Shown here piece after piece: positions 22,908 to 32,009 of a DNA stretch of 64,000 nucleotides. The stretch is taken from assembly GCF_016820245.1 (NCBI RefSeq), contig NZ_JAFCAR010000003.1, positions 205,001-269,000 on the forward strand, written 5' to 3'. The position numbers and the translations under genes were made by a program. Position 1 is the stretch's first letter. Each line of letters opens with the position of its first letter. The notes under the pieces are model-generated. The model made no database searches. It worked only from the letters and a program-made list of their open reading frames with translations, and was not told the origin of the DNA. Source of the stretch: Jannaschia sp. Os4. Lineage in GTDB: Bacteria; Pseudomonadota; Alphaproteobacteria; Rhodobacterales; Rhodobacteraceae.

Positions 22908-23869
22908 CCCCCCGTCACGATCCCCCGGCGGTTGGTGATCGGCCCCTTCGTCAGGCGCACCGCCTCCGGGTGGGCCGCGTCCAGCGCGCCGTGCCGGACG
23001 AGGAGGGCGGCGATCACCGCCTCGGCGGCGCGGGTCGCGCCGTCCTCGACCTTGACCGCGATGCCGAGGCCGGGGCCGCCGTTCGCGTCGGGCAGGATCG
23101 CGGCGAACACCGCCTCGGCGCCCGTCTTGACCGCCACGCCGTCCATCGCGCGCATGAGCCCGGTGCAGGCCCGGCCCTCGCCCGCGACCATCACCGGGTG
23201 GCCCGCCATCGCGTCGCGCAGCCGCCGCATCGCGGTGCCGCGCGCGTCCGTCCCCGCGCGGGCGAAGCGGGCGAGGCCGCGCCCGAACCCTTCCAGCGAG
23301 ACGGCGAAGTTCGGGGCGGAGCAGCCGTCGACGGCCCAGCCCACGCTCTCCTCCTCGCAGACCTCCTCGAAGGCGGCGCGCACGGCGCGCTGCACGGGGT
23401 GGTCGATCCCGACGTAGTCGGCCCCGCCCCCGAGGCGGCGGTTGAGGGTGAGGAACCCGGCGTGCTTGCCCGAGCAGTTGTTGTGGATCTGGCACGGCGC
23501 CTCGCCCGCGCGGATCAGCGCGTCGCGCGCGGCGGTGCCGTAGGGCTCGTGCGCGCCGCAGCGCAGGTCGTCGTCCGACAGCCCCTCGGCGGCCAGCCAC
23601 GCGGCGACCATGTCCGTGTGGACGGCGTCGCCTTGGTGGGACGCGCAGGCCAGCGCGAGATGGGCGTCCGTCAGCCCCGCCGCGTCGGCGGCCCCCGATT
23701 CGACCAAGGGCAGGGCCTGCATCATCTTGCAGGACGAGCGGGGGTAGGTGACGCGCGCCGGGTCGCCCCACGCCTCGACGACGGATGCGCCGTCATGCAC
23801 GACCGCGTGCACGCGGTGCAGGCTCTCGACCCGGTCCCCCCGGATGACTTCCACGATGGCCCGGTCCAT
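22889..23869 (-). CDS. L-asparaginase, Rhizobium-type (class 3)
   Basis: 326 aa; deaminates asparagine to aspartate. It resembles the R. etli AnsA-type fold, related to serine beta-lactamases, not E. coli asparaginases. The diagnostic motifs are present: 'RSSCKMMQALP' near 46 with the Ser-x-x-Lys-like nucleophile, 'CASHQGD' near 76, the zinc-site 'NNCSGKHAGFL' near 130 and 'DGCSAPNFA' near 184. No signal peptide. Stands alone between unrelated genes. Confidence 0.9.
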   Translation of the reverse strand: MDRAIVEVIRGDRVESLHRVHAVVHDGASVVEAWGDPARVTYPRSSCKMMQALPLVESGAADAAGLTDAHLALACASHQGDAVHTDMVAAWLAAEGLSDDDLRCGAHEPYGTAARDALIRAGEAPCQIHNNCSGKHAGFLTLNRRLGGGADYVGIDHPVQRAVRAAFEEVCEEESVGWAVDGCSAPNFAVSLEGFGRGLARFARAGTDARGTAMRRLRDAMAGHPVMVAGEGRACTGLMRAMDGVAVKTGAEAVFAAILPDANGGPGLGIAVKVEDGATRAAEAVIAALLVRHGALDAAHPEAVRLTKGPITNRRGIVTGGYRVTL

Positions 23870-24003
23870 GTGCCGCTCCCTTGCGCGATATTCCGCCGCG
23901 CGGGGTGGCGACCCCGCGAGACGGCGCCTATCATCGCGCCGCACAGTTTCAAACGCGGCACTCCGGGGAACGCGGGGGCCGCCCAGAGGACGACCGGGGC
24001 ACG

Positions 24004-24528
24004 ATGAACAGCATGATCCGTTTCGCCGCCGCCGCGCTGATCGCGGGGGCGGGCACCCTCGCCGGGGCACAGGAGAGCACCAACCGCGTGGGGACCGAGA
24101 CCGACTGGTCCATCTTCGTGGAGGACAGCCCGACACAGTGCTGGATCGTCTCGGCGCCGAAGTCGGTGAAGAACACCCGCGACGGGCGCGAGGTCGCGGC
24201 GCGGCGCGGCGACATCCGGATGTTCGTCTCCTACTGGCCGGGCAACGACCGCAAGGGCGAGGTCTCCGTCACCGGCGGCTACCCGTACCGCGACGGCTCG
24301 ACCGTGCAGTTGGCGATCGGCTCCACGACCTTCGAGCTGTTCACCGACGGCGAGCTGGCATGGGCCGCCTCGCCCACGGACGACCAGCGCATCGTCACCG
24401 CGATGAAGCGCGGCGCGCAGGCGGTGGTCACCGGCACCTCGGGCCGCGGCACGCGCACGGAGGACACGTTCTCGCTGCTCGGCTTCACGGCGGCGGTCGA
24501 GGACGCGGAGACCCGCTGCGGCGGCTGA
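24004..24528 (+). CDS. Invasion-associated locus B (IalB) family protein
   Basis: 174 aa exported protein. The signal peptide 'MIRFAAAALIAGAGTLAG' ends near Ala-Gln at residue 23. The mature part has the IalB pattern 'WSIFVEDSPTQCWIVSAPKS' near 35 and 'IRMFVSYWPG'. Two Cys, one at the Cys-Trp and one near the C-terminus, could form a disulfide. Family members in free-living alphaproteobacteria have no known task despite the name. It precedes rlmN by 69 nt. Confidence 0.88.
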   Translation: MNSMIRFAAAALIAGAGTLAGAQESTNRVGTETDWSIFVEDSPTQCWIVSAPKSVKNTRDGREVAARRGDIRMFVSYWPGNDRKGEVSVTGGYPYRDGSTVQLAIGSTTFELFTDGELAWAASPTDDQRIVTAMKRGAQAVVTGTSGRGTRTEDTFSLLGFTAAVEDAETRCGG

Positions 24529-24597
24529 CCTCCCCCGCCTGTCAATTTCCCGAGGGCGTCCCTATATGGGGCGCCTTCTGCCATTCCGGGGTGCGAC

Positions 24598-25773
24598 ATG
24601 ACCCAAGCGCCGATCACGCAAGACGTCCTGACGATCCCCCGCGCGGCTGCGGCGGGGCTGCCGAACCTCGTGGGCCTCACGCGCGCGCAGATGGCCGGGG
24701 CGCTGGCGGAGTTCACCCCGCCCAAGCAGGTGAAGATGCGCGTGAACCAAGTGTGGCAGTGGCTCTACCACTGGGGCGTGCGCGACTTCGACGCGATGAC
24801 GAACCTCGCCAAGGGGTATCGCGCCGAATTGGCCGCGCGCTTCGTGATCGCGCTGCCCGAGGTGATGACGCGGCAGGTCAGCGCGGACGGCACCCGCAAG
24901 TACCTGATCCGCATCGCGGGCGGGCACGAGGTGGAGACCGTCTACATCCCCGAGGAGGGGCGCGGGACGCTCTGCATCAGCAGCCAGGTGGGCTGCACGC
25001 TGACCTGCTCGTTCTGCCACACGGGCACGCAGAAGCTCGTCCGCAACCTCACCGCGGCGGAGATCGTGGGGCAGGTCATGCTGGCGCGCGACGACCTCGG
25101 GGAGTGGCCCGAGCCGGGCGTGGGCACCGGCGAGGCGGGGCCGCGCCTGCTGTCGAACATCGTGCTGATGGGCATGGGCGAGCCGCTCTACAACTTCGAG
25201 AACGTCCGCGACGGGATGAAGATCGTCATGGACAACGAGGGGATCGCGCTGGGCCGCCGCCGCATCACGCTGTCCACGAGCGGGGTGGTGCCCGAGATCG
25301 CGCGCACGGCCGAGGAGATCGGCTGCCTCTTGGCGGTGTCGTTCCACGCGACCACGGACGCGGTGCGCGACGTGCTGGTGCCGATCAACAAGCGCTGGAA
25401 CATCGAGACGCTGCTCGACGCCCTGCGGGAGTATCCCAAGGCCACGAACAGCGAGCGGATCACCTTCGAGTACGTGATGCTGGACGGGGTGAACGACACG
25501 GACGCGGACGCGCACCGGCTGGTGGGGCTGCTGGACGGCATCCCGGCCAAGGTGAACCTGATCCCGTTCAACGAGTGGCCGGGCGCGCCCTACAAGCGGT
25601 CGAGCAACAACCGCATCCGGGCCTTCGCGACGATCCTGATGCAGGCGGGCTATGCCAGCCCGATCCGCACGCCGCGGGGCGAGGACATCATGGCCGCCTG
25701 CGGCCAGTTGAAGTCGGAGACGGAGCGCGCGCGCAAGTCGCGCCGCGAGATCGCCGCCGAGGCGGGGCTCTAG
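24598..25773 (+). CDS. rlmN: 23S rRNA/tRNA adenine-C2 methyltransferase RlmN
   Basis: 391 aa radical-SAM enzyme that methylates C2 of A2503 in 23S rRNA and A37 in some tRNAs. The radical-SAM cluster is 'CTLTCSFC' near 134. '[12 protein letters not shown]' near 193 and the methyl-carrying Cys region '[11 protein letters not shown]' near 360 are intact. Length is normal. Its stop overlaps the end of the convergent kinase gene by 3 nt. Confidence 0.97.
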   Translation: MTQAPITQDVLTIPRAAAAGLPNLVGLTRAQMAGALAEFTPPKQVKMRVNQVWQWLYHWGVRDFDAMTNLAKGYRAELAARFVIALPEVMTRQVSADGTRKYLIRIAGGHEVETVYIPEEGRGTLCISSQVGCTLTCSFCHTGTQKLVRNLTAAEIVGQVMLARDDLGEWPEPGVGTGEAGPRLLSNIVLMGMGEPLYNFENVRDGMKIVMDNEGIALGRRRITLSTSGVVPEIARTAEEIGCLLAVSFHATTDAVRDVLVPINKRWNIETLLDALREYPKATNSERITFEYVMLDGVNDTDADAHRLVGLLDGIPAKVNLIPFNEWPGAPYKRSSNNRIRAFATILMQAGYASPIRTPRGEDIMAACGQLKSETERARKSRREIAAEAGL

Positions 25774-27113
25774 TCGGCCAGCCGCGCCAACGGCGCGTCG
25801 AGCCGCCACCGCAGCCCGCCGGGGGCGTAGTCGTGGGTCGCGCGCCCGGCCAGCGCGCTGTCGAGGAGGGCGCCCGTGACGCGGGAGCCGAAGCCCCGGC
25901 GGACGGGCGGGGACACCGGGGGGCCGCCGGTCTCCGCCCAGTCGAGCCGGAGGCGCCCGTCGGCGGTCCGCCACGTGACGGACAGGCGACCGGCGGGGGT
26001 CGAGAGCGCCCCGTACTTGGCGGCGTTGGTGCCGAGTTCGTAGATCGCCATGCCCACGGCCTGCGCCGCGCGCGGCCCGAGGTCGACCGCCGGGCCGTCC
26101 GTGGCGATGCGGGCGCCCGCGTCGAGCGGCCGGAGCTGGCCTAGGATCAGGGCGCCGAGGTCGGCCCGCTCGCCGCCGCCCACGGTCAGGAGGTCTTGGT
26201 TGCGCGACAGGCTGGACAGGCGCGCGTCGAAGGCGGCGGTGAAGTCCGCGCCGGCGTGGTGGCGGGCCGTCTGGCGGGCGACCACGCCGACGATCGCGAG
26301 GATGTTCTTGGTGCGGTGCGCCAGTTCGCGCACCAGCACGTCGACCCGCGCCCGCGCGCGGCGCTGCTCGGAGATGTCCCCGTAGGTGACGACGCGGCCC
26401 GACGACCGGCCCACGGGGTCGCGCACCTCGGCCACGGAGCGGCGCACGGGGATGGACCGCCCGTCGCGGTGCAGGCGCTCCACCTCGTCGTGCAGGTCCT
26501 CGCCCGCGCGGATCGCGGCGAGGACCGCGTCGGGGAGGGGCGGCTCGTCGGCGGGGACGAGCAGGTCGTCGAGGCGGCGGCCCGTGGCCTCGGCCTCGGT
26601 CCAGCCGAAGAGGGCGGTCGCGGCGGGGTTCCACGCCTCGATCCGCCCGTCCGATGCGATCACGATGATGGCGTCGGGCGCCGAGCGCACCGTCGCGGCG
26701 AAGCGCTCGGACTCGATCCGGCGGGTCAGCAGTTCGCGCTCGTAGGCGCGGCGCTGCTCGTTGCGGTGGACGCAGATCCGGGCGGCGCGCATGGTCCCGT
26801 CCGCCGCCTCGGCGCGGGCGGCCATGGTGACGCCGATGCGCGTGCCGTCCCGGCGGCGCAGCTCGATCGCGACCTCGGCGAACTCGCCCTGCACGGCGAG
26901 GAGCGGGCGCAGGTGCGTCTCGAAGTAGATGCGCCCCGCCGGGGTCAGCAGGTCGAGCAGCCGGGTCCCCTCCAAGTCCTGCCCCTCCCGGCCCAGCCAG
27001 TCGCGCAGGGCCGCGTTGGCGAAGGTGACGCGCCCCTCGCCGTCGATCCCCGCGATGCCGCAGGGCAGGAGGTCCGCGTCGATCCGCGTCCCGTCGTGGG
27101 CGGGGTCGTCCAT
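25770..27113 (-). CDS. PAS-PAS HWE-family sensor histidine kinase
   Basis: 447 aa, soluble. A first PAS domain (about 12-110, '[22 protein letters not shown]'-type start split at 18-40) and a second PAS/PAC (about 135-260, '[21 protein letters not shown]'). The kinase core follows: H-box '[19 protein letters not shown]' near 268, N-box '[13 protein letters not shown]' near 361 and the W-x-E of the G1 region in '[10 protein letters not shown]'. The N-box His that gave HWE kinases part of their name is Tyr here. HWE/HisKA_2 kinases often feed the alphaproteobacterial general stress response through PhyR. It lies 23 nt after an RsbQ-like hydrolase gene, which probably supplies its input. Confidence 0.9.
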   Translation of the reverse strand: MDDPAHDGTRIDADLLPCGIAGIDGEGRVTFANAALRDWLGREGQDLEGTRLLDLLTPAGRIYFETHLRPLLAVQGEFAEVAIELRRRDGTRIGVTMAARAEAADGTMRAARICVHRNEQRRAYERELLTRRIESERFAATVRSAPDAIIVIASDGRIEAWNPAATALFGWTEAEATGRRLDDLLVPADEPPLPDAVLAAIRAGEDLHDEVERLHRDGRSIPVRRSVAEVRDPVGRSSGRVVTYGDISEQRRARARVDVLVRELAHRTKNILAIVGVVARQTARHHAGADFTAAFDARLSSLSRNQDLLTVGGGERADLGALILGQLRPLDAGARIATDGPAVDLGPRAAQAVGMAIYELGTNAAKYGALSTPAGRLSVTWRTADGRLRLDWAETGGPPVSPPVRRGFGSRVTGALLDSALAGRATHDYAPGGLRWRLDAPLARLAD

Positions 27114-27136
27114 CGCCGCCGCCCGTCAGGTCCGCG

Positions 27137-27943
27137 TCACCGGGCCGCGACGGGCGCGACGGCGGCGCGGATCGCGGCGATCGTGGCCTGCGGGAAGGAG
27201 ACGTGGGGGCAGTGCCCGGTGGCGTCGAGCATCACCATGTCGGCGCGGGGCATGTTCTCGGACAGCCAGTCGCGGACGGGGGGCGGCACGAGGATATCGT
27301 CGCGGCACTGCAGCACCAAGGTCGGCTGGCGCACCGCCTTCACGTCGGCGCGGTGGTCGGACAGGAACGTGACCTCGGCGAAGTGCTTGGCGATGTCGGG
27401 ATCGGCTTGGCAGAAGCTGTTGACCAGTTCCTGCCCGTGCTCGGGCGCGTCGGGCGTGCCCATGATCGCGGGCGCCATGTCGGAGGACCAGCCGAGGTAG
27501 TTGGCGTCGAGCACCTCCAGCAGGCCCTCGAGGTCGGCGCGGGCGAAGCCGCCGACGTAGTCCCCGTCGTCCATGTAGGAGGGCGAGGGGCAGACCATCA
27601 CGAGGCGCTCGACGAGGTCGGGCCGGGCGTTGGCGGCGAGGGCCACGATCATCGCGCTGACGGAATGGCCGACGGCGATCACGTCGCGCAGGCCGAGCCC
27701 CTCCAGCACGGCCACGAGGTCGTCGGCATGGCCCGCGAGCGTCCCGTAGCGGGTGGCGTCGTAGTCCGAGGTGGCCGAGGCGCCGCATCCCATGAGGTCG
27801 TAGGTCACGACCGTGAACGCGTCCTCGAAGGCGGGCGCCACCTTGCGCCACATCGTCTTGTCGCAGCCGTAGCCGTGCACGAACACGATCGCCCGGTCGC
27901 CGGAGCCGTCGACCGTGACGGCGTGGCGGGTCTTGATGTCCAT
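27137..27943 (-). CDS. RsbQ-like alpha/beta hydrolase
   Basis: 268 aa. Close in layout to Bacillus RsbQ and plant KAI2/D14: 'VFVHGYGCDKTMWRKVAPAF' near 20-39, nucleophile elbow 'GHSVSAMIV' near 93, 'CPSPSYMDDGDYVGGF' near 118, 'TFLSDHRADVKAV' near 192 and the catalytic His in 'DATGHCPHVSFP' near 240. In Bacillus, RsbQ activates the PAS-domain phosphatase RsbP in the energy-stress branch, probably via a small hydrophobic ligand. Here the next gene is a PAS-HWE kinase, so a matching sensor pair is inferred. Confidence 0.88.
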   Translation of the reverse strand: MDIKTRHAVTVDGSGDRAIVFVHGYGCDKTMWRKVAPAFEDAFTVVTYDLMGCGASATSDYDATRYGTLAGHADDLVAVLEGLGLRDVIAVGHSVSAMIVALAANARPDLVERLVMVCPSPSYMDDGDYVGGFARADLEGLLEVLDANYLGWSSDMAPAIMGTPDAPEHGQELVNSFCQADPDIAKHFAEVTFLSDHRADVKAVRQPTLVLQCRDDILVPPPVRDWLSENMPRADMVMLDATGHCPHVSFPQATIAAIRAAVAPVAAR

Positions 27944-28046
27944 CTCGGGCCTCCGCTCGGGTCGGGTCTACCAAGCAGGGACGGGCGGTCGGATCAACCG
28001 CCGATGGCGCCGCCCCGGGCCGTTCGCCGGGGGCGGGTGGGGCGGA

Positions 28047-28115
28047 TCAGCGCTTGTCGCGCTTGCGCGGCATCAGGACGGTCTTGAGCCACTGGAGGCT
28101 GTCGATCTCGGCCAT
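28047..28115 (-). CDS. Possible 22-aa basic peptide
   Basis: A short frame of 22 aa, starting 'MAEIDSLQWLKTVLMPRKR'. A strong ribosome site 'GAGGAA' (28122-28127) is exactly 6 nt upstream of the ATG. The N-terminal half can form an amphipathic helix and the last seven residues are mostly Lys/Arg. It lies between serB and the RsbQ-like gene on their strand. No family is recognised. The Shine-Dalgarno signal is the main support; conservation was not tested. Confidence 0.45.
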   Translation of the reverse strand: MAEIDSLQWLKTVLMPRKRDKR

Positions 28116-28211
28116 GTCGGGTTCCTCGGGTTCGGGACGGTATCGAGGGCGCAACGAGGGATGCGCTGCGACGGTTCCCCGGCGCGCGCGGCGGCGGCGG
28201 ACGGCTGCCGG

Positions 28212-29087
28212 TCAGGCGGCGAAGTCGTCGCGCGCGATGCCCTGCAGGTAGAGGAGCGCCGAGAGGTCGCCGTGGTTGACCCGGAGCGGCGCCTCGGCTT
28301 GCACGGCGGGTTTGGCGTGGACGGCCACGCCCATCCCCGCCGCCCGGATCATGCCGAGATCGTTGGCCCCGTCGCCCACCGCCAGCACGTCCGCAGCCGC
28401 GATCCCCATCTCGGCGCAGAGGTCGCGCATCCGCTCGACCTTGGCGTCGCGCCCGAGGATCGGCTCGCCCACGCCACCCGTCAGGCGCCCGCGCTCCACC
28501 TCCAGCACGTTCGCGCGGTGCCCGTCGAAGCCGAGCTGGTCCACGACCCACGCGGTGAAGGCGGTGAAGCCGCCCGACACGAGCTCGGCCCGCGCGCCCT
28601 GCGCCCGCATCGTCGCCACCAGCGCCCGCCCGCCGGGGGCCAGCGTCAGGCGGTCGGCGATGGTCTCGTTGATCGCGGCCACCGGCAGCCCCGCCAAGAG
28701 GCCCACCCGCTCGCGCAGCGCGCCCTCGAACCCGATCTCGCCGTTCATGGCCCGCGCGGTGATCGCCGCGACCCGCTCGCCCACGCCCGCGTGGACGGCC
28801 AGCTCGTCGATGCATTCCTGCGCGATCATGGTGCTGTCCATGTCCGCCAAGAGCAGCCGCTTGCGCCGCCCCTCGGGCCGCACGGCGTTCAGGTCGATCC
28901 CCTGCGCGTCGAGCCCCGCGCGTGCCTCCTCGAAGCTGTCGGGCAGGGGCGCCTCGAACTCCGCCGCTTGGCGCGGCGACAGCCAGCGGGGCGCGGTGCC
29001 GCCCCATGCGGAGCGCAGGGATTCGACGGTGCCGGGGTCCAGCGCCCCCTCGGCGGCGGCGAGCACGAAGATGCGGGTCTGCGACAT
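28212..29087 (-). CDS. serB: Phosphoserine phosphatase
   Basis: 291 aa HAD-superfamily phosphatase, last step of serine synthesis. HAD motif I 'LLADMDSTMIAQECIDEL' near 83 with the nucleophile Asp, motif II 'VSGGFTAF' near 174, motifs III/IV 'VGDGANDLGMIRAAGMGVA' near 243. The N-terminal ~75 residues form the usual ACT-like extension. Start at 'MSQTRIF'. Divergent from serC, so the three serine genes share one intergenic region plus the serC-serA operon. A very long open frame continuing upstream on this strand is a GC-rich shadow. Confidence 0.96.
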   Translation of the reverse strand: MSQTRIFVLAAAEGALDPGTVESLRSAWGGTAPRWLSPRQAAEFEAPLPDSFEEARAGLDAQGIDLNAVRPEGRRKRLLLADMDSTMIAQECIDELAVHAGVGERVAAITARAMNGEIGFEGALRERVGLLAGLPVAAINETIADRLTLAPGGRALVATMRAQGARAELVSGGFTAFTAWVVDQLGFDGHRANVLEVERGRLTGGVGEPILGRDAKVERMRDLCAEMGIAAADVLAVGDGANDLGMIRAAGMGVAVHAKPAVQAEAPLRVNHGDLSALLYLQGIARDDFAA

Positions 29088-29129
29088 GGGGCGGCGCATA
29101 GCGCGCGATGGGGCCTTGCGCGACCCCTC

Positions 29130-29195
29130 GGCGGCGAATAGCGACGGCGGCGGGACACCCTCCCCCAACGGAGGGCGAATATCTGGAAGGATACC
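29130..29195 (+). ncRNA. Candidate serC leader RNA
   Basis: Upstream of serC a hairpin 'ccctcc'/'ggaggg' (29158-29163, 29170-29175) is followed by an unpaired 'gcgaatatctggaaggata' leading into the start. A cis-acting 'serC motif' is known upstream of serC in alphaproteobacteria. Position and shape fit that element, but I could not compare it with the model. It may be a regulatory leader or simply contain the ribosome site. Confidence 0.4.
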
Positions 29196-30326
29196 ATGAC
29201 TGGACCCGCGAAACCGGACACCCGTCCGGCCGATCCCCGTTTCTCCTCGGGGCCCTGCAAGAAGCATCCGGGCTTCTCGCTCTCCGACCTCGCCACCAAT
29301 TCCTTGGGCCGCTCGCACCGCGCCCAGCCCGCGAAGTCGCGGCTGAAGGAGGCGATCGACCGCACCCACGCGCTGCTCGGCCTGCCCGCGGACTACCGCG
29401 TCGGCATCGTGCCCGCCTCGGACACCGGCGCCTACGAGATGGCGATGTGGACGATGATGGGCGCCCGCCCCGTCACCATGCTGGCGTGGGAGTCGTTCGG
29501 GAAGGGCTGGGTCACGGACGCCGTGAAGCAGCTGGACCTCGACGCCACCGTGATGGAGGCCGACTACGGCCACCTCCCGGACCTGTCGGTGGTGGACTGG
29601 TCCCATGACGTCGGCTTCACGTGGAACGGCACGACCTCCGGCGTGGCGGTGCCCGACGGCGAGTGGATCCCCGCCGACCGCGAGGGCCTGACCTTCGTGG
29701 ACGCCACCTCCGCCTGCTTCGCGATGGACCTGCCGTGGGACAAGTGCGACGTCACCACCTTCTCGTGGCAGAAGGTGCTGGGCGGCGAGGGCGCGCATGG
29801 CGTGCTGATCCTGAGCCCCCGCGCGGTCGAGCGGCTGGAGAGCTACGCGCCCGACCGCCCGCTGCCCAAGGTGTTCCGCCTGACCAAGGGCGGCAAGCTG
29901 ATCGAGGGCATCTTCGAGGGCGCCACGATCAACACGCCGTCGATGATGTGCGTGGAGGACTACCTCTCGGCGCTCGACTGGGCCGAGGGCGTGGGGCTCG
30001 ACGGGCTGATCGACCGCTCGCGGCGCTCGGCGCGGGCCATCTGGGAGTTCTGCGAGACCCGCGACTGGATCGCCAACCTCGCCGTCGATCCCGCCACCCG
30101 CTCCACCACGTCGATCTGCCTGACGATCCGGGGCGAGGGCGTCGCCGCCAAGATCGCCAAGCGGCTGGAGGCGGAGGGCGTGGCCCTCGACGTCAAGGGC
30201 TACCGAGATGCGCCCGAGGGTCTGCGCATCTGGTGCGGCGCGACCGTCGAGCCCGACGACGTGGCCGCCCTCATGCCTTGGATCGAGTGGGCCTACGCCC
30301 AGGAGACGCAGGCCGCCGCCGCATAA
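29196..30326 (+). CDS. serC: Phosphoserine aminotransferase
   Basis: 376 aa PLP enzyme that converts 3-phosphohydroxypyruvate and glutamate to phosphoserine. It belongs to the alphaproteobacterial/archaeal-type subgroup: '[15 protein letters not shown]' near 15, '[20 protein letters not shown]' near 166 and the PLP Lys in '[15 protein letters not shown]' near 187. Length is normal. Followed after 87 nt by serA on the same strand; the gap holds two strong palindromes. Confidence 0.96.
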   Translation: MTGPAKPDTRPADPRFSSGPCKKHPGFSLSDLATNSLGRSHRAQPAKSRLKEAIDRTHALLGLPADYRVGIVPASDTGAYEMAMWTMMGARPVTMLAWESFGKGWVTDAVKQLDLDATVMEADYGHLPDLSVVDWSHDVGFTWNGTTSGVAVPDGEWIPADREGLTFVDATSACFAMDLPWDKCDVTTFSWQKVLGGEGAHGVLILSPRAVERLESYAPDRPLPKVFRLTKGGKLIEGIFEGATINTPSMMCVEDYLSALDWAEGVGLDGLIDRSRRSARAIWEFCETRDWIANLAVDPATRSTTSICLTIRGEGVAAKIAKRLEAEGVALDVKGYRDAPEGLRIWCGATVEPDDVAALMPWIEWAYAQETQAAAA

Positions 30327-30327
30327 C

Positions 30328-30376
30328 GTGGGCCTTTGCCCACCCCACGACATCGGCCCACCCCCGTAGGGTGGGC
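30328..30376. repeat. REP-like palindromes between serC and serA
   Basis: Two hairpins: 'gtgggc'/'gcccac' (30328-30333, 30338-30343) and 'gcccaccc'/'gggtgggc' (30356-30363, 30369-30376). The arms of the two are related (gtgggc/gcccac), so they can also pair with each other. The pattern matches dispersed intergenic palindromes. It could stabilise or partly terminate the serC part of the message. Confidence 0.6.
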
Positions 30377-30413
30377 GACAGCCCACGCATACCACGCATA
30401 TCAGGAGCCCATC

Positions 30414-32009
30414 ATGGCCCCCAAAGTCCTCGTCTCCGACAAGCTGTCCGAGACCGCCGTGCAGATCTTCCGCGACCGCGGCATCGACGTGACCTTCGAC
30501 CCCTCGCTGGGCAAGGACAAGGAGAAGCTGGCCGAGGTGATCGACCAGTATGACGGCCTCGCCATCCGCTCGGCCACCAAGGTGACCGAGAAGCTCTTGG
30601 AGCGCGCCACGAACCTCAAGGTCGTGGGCCGCGCGGGCATCGGCACCGACAACGTCGACAAGGCGGCAGCAAGCAAGAAGGGCGTGATCGTGATGAACAC
30701 GCCCTACGGCAACATGATCACGACGGCCGAGCACGCCATCGCCCTGATGTTCGCCGTGGCCCGCCAGATCCCCGAGGCGGACGCGTCCACGCAGGCGGGC
30801 AAGTGGGAGAAGTCCCGCTTCATGGGCGTCGAGCTGACCGGCAAGACGCTGGGCGTGATCGGCGCGGGCAACATCGGCGGCATCGTCTGCCAGAAGGCCG
30901 TGGGCCTGGGCATGAAGGTCGTGGCCTACGACCCCTTCCTCTCCGAGGAGCGCGCGACCGAGCTGCGCATCCGCAAGGTGGAGCTGGACGAGCTGCTCGC
31001 GAAGGCGGACGTCATCACCCTGCACGTCCCGCTGACCGACCAGACGAAGAACATCCTGTCCCGCCAAAACCTTGAAAAGACGAAGAAAGGCGTGCGCATC
31101 GTCAACTGCGCACGGGGCGGCCTCGTGGACGAGGCGGCGCTGGCCGACCTCCTCAAGTCCGGCCACGTGGCCGGCGCGGGCTTCGACGTGTTCGAGACGG
31201 AGCCCGCCACCGACAGCCCGCTCTTCGGCCTGCCCAACGTCGTCTGCACCCCGCATCTGGGTGCGTCGACCACCGAGGCGCAGGAGAACGTGGCCCTGCA
31301 GGTGGCCGAGCAGATGTCGGACTACCTGCTGACGGGCGCGGTGACGAACGCGCTCAACATGCCCTCGGTCACCGCCGAGGAGGCCAAGGTGATGGGGCCG
31401 TGGCTGAGGCTGGCCGATCATCTCGGCGCCTTCGTGGGTCAGCTGACCGAGGAAGCCGTTGATTCCATTGAAATCGTCTACAACGGCATTGTCGCCGACA
31501 TGAACCTCGACGCGCTGAACTGCGGCGTGATCGCGGGGCTGATGAAGTCGGTGAACCCGGACGTGAACATGGTCTCGGCGCCGGTCATCGCCCGCGAGCG
31601 GGGGATCGAGATCTCCACCACGCGGCAGGACAAGTCGGGCGTGTTCGACGGCTACATCAAGGTCATCGTCAAGACGGCGCAGCGCGAGCGGTCCATCGCG
31701 GGCACGGTGTTCTCGGACGGCAAGCCGCGCTTCATCCAGATCAAGGGCATCAACATCGACGCCGAGGTGGGCGCGCACATGCTCTACACCACCAACGAGG
31801 ACGTGCCGGGCATCATCGGCGCCTTGGGCCAGACCATGGGCGAGAAGGGCGTGAACATCGCGAACTTCACGCTGGGGCGCTCGGACCGGGGGAAGGACGC
31901 CATCGCGCTGCTCTACCTCGACGACCAGCCGCCGGCGGAGGCGCTCGACGCGCTGCGCGAGACCGGCCTGTTCCAGTCGGTCGCCCCTCTCCGCTTCGAG
32001 GCGGCATGA
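30414..32009 (+). CDS. serA: D-3-phosphoglycerate dehydrogenase
   Basis: 531 aa long-form SerA, first step of serine synthesis, NAD dependent. Substrate/NAD domains with 'VGRAGIGTDNVDKAA' near 72, the Rossmann motif 'LGVIGAGNIGGIV' near 148, and catalytic Arg, Glu and His in 'NCARGGLVDE', 'FETEPA' and 'CTPHLGAST'. An ASB domain follows and the C-terminal ACT domain ('TTNEDVPGIIGALGQTMGEK' near 462) offers serine feedback. ATG at 30414 has an 'aggag' 6 nt upstream. The phosphatase gene starts within its stop (ATGA). Confidence 0.97.
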   Translation: MAPKVLVSDKLSETAVQIFRDRGIDVTFDPSLGKDKEKLAEVIDQYDGLAIRSATKVTEKLLERATNLKVVGRAGIGTDNVDKAAASKKGVIVMNTPYGNMITTAEHAIALMFAVARQIPEADASTQAGKWEKSRFMGVELTGKTLGVIGAGNIGGIVCQKAVGLGMKVVAYDPFLSEERATELRIRKVELDELLAKADVITLHVPLTDQTKNILSRQNLEKTKKGVRIVNCARGGLVDEAALADLLKSGHVAGAGFDVFETEPATDSPLFGLPNVVCTPHLGASTTEAQENVALQVAEQMSDYLLTGAVTNALNMPSVTAEEAKVMGPWLRLADHLGAFVGQLTEEAVDSIEIVYNGIVADMNLDALNCGVIAGLMKSVNPDVNMVSAPVIARERGIEISTTRQDKSGVFDGYIKVIVKTAQRERSIAGTVFSDGKPRFIQIKGINIDAEVGAHMLYTTNEDVPGIIGALGQTMGEKGVNIANFTLGRSDRGKDAIALLYLDDQPPAEALDALRETGLFQSVAPLRFEAA

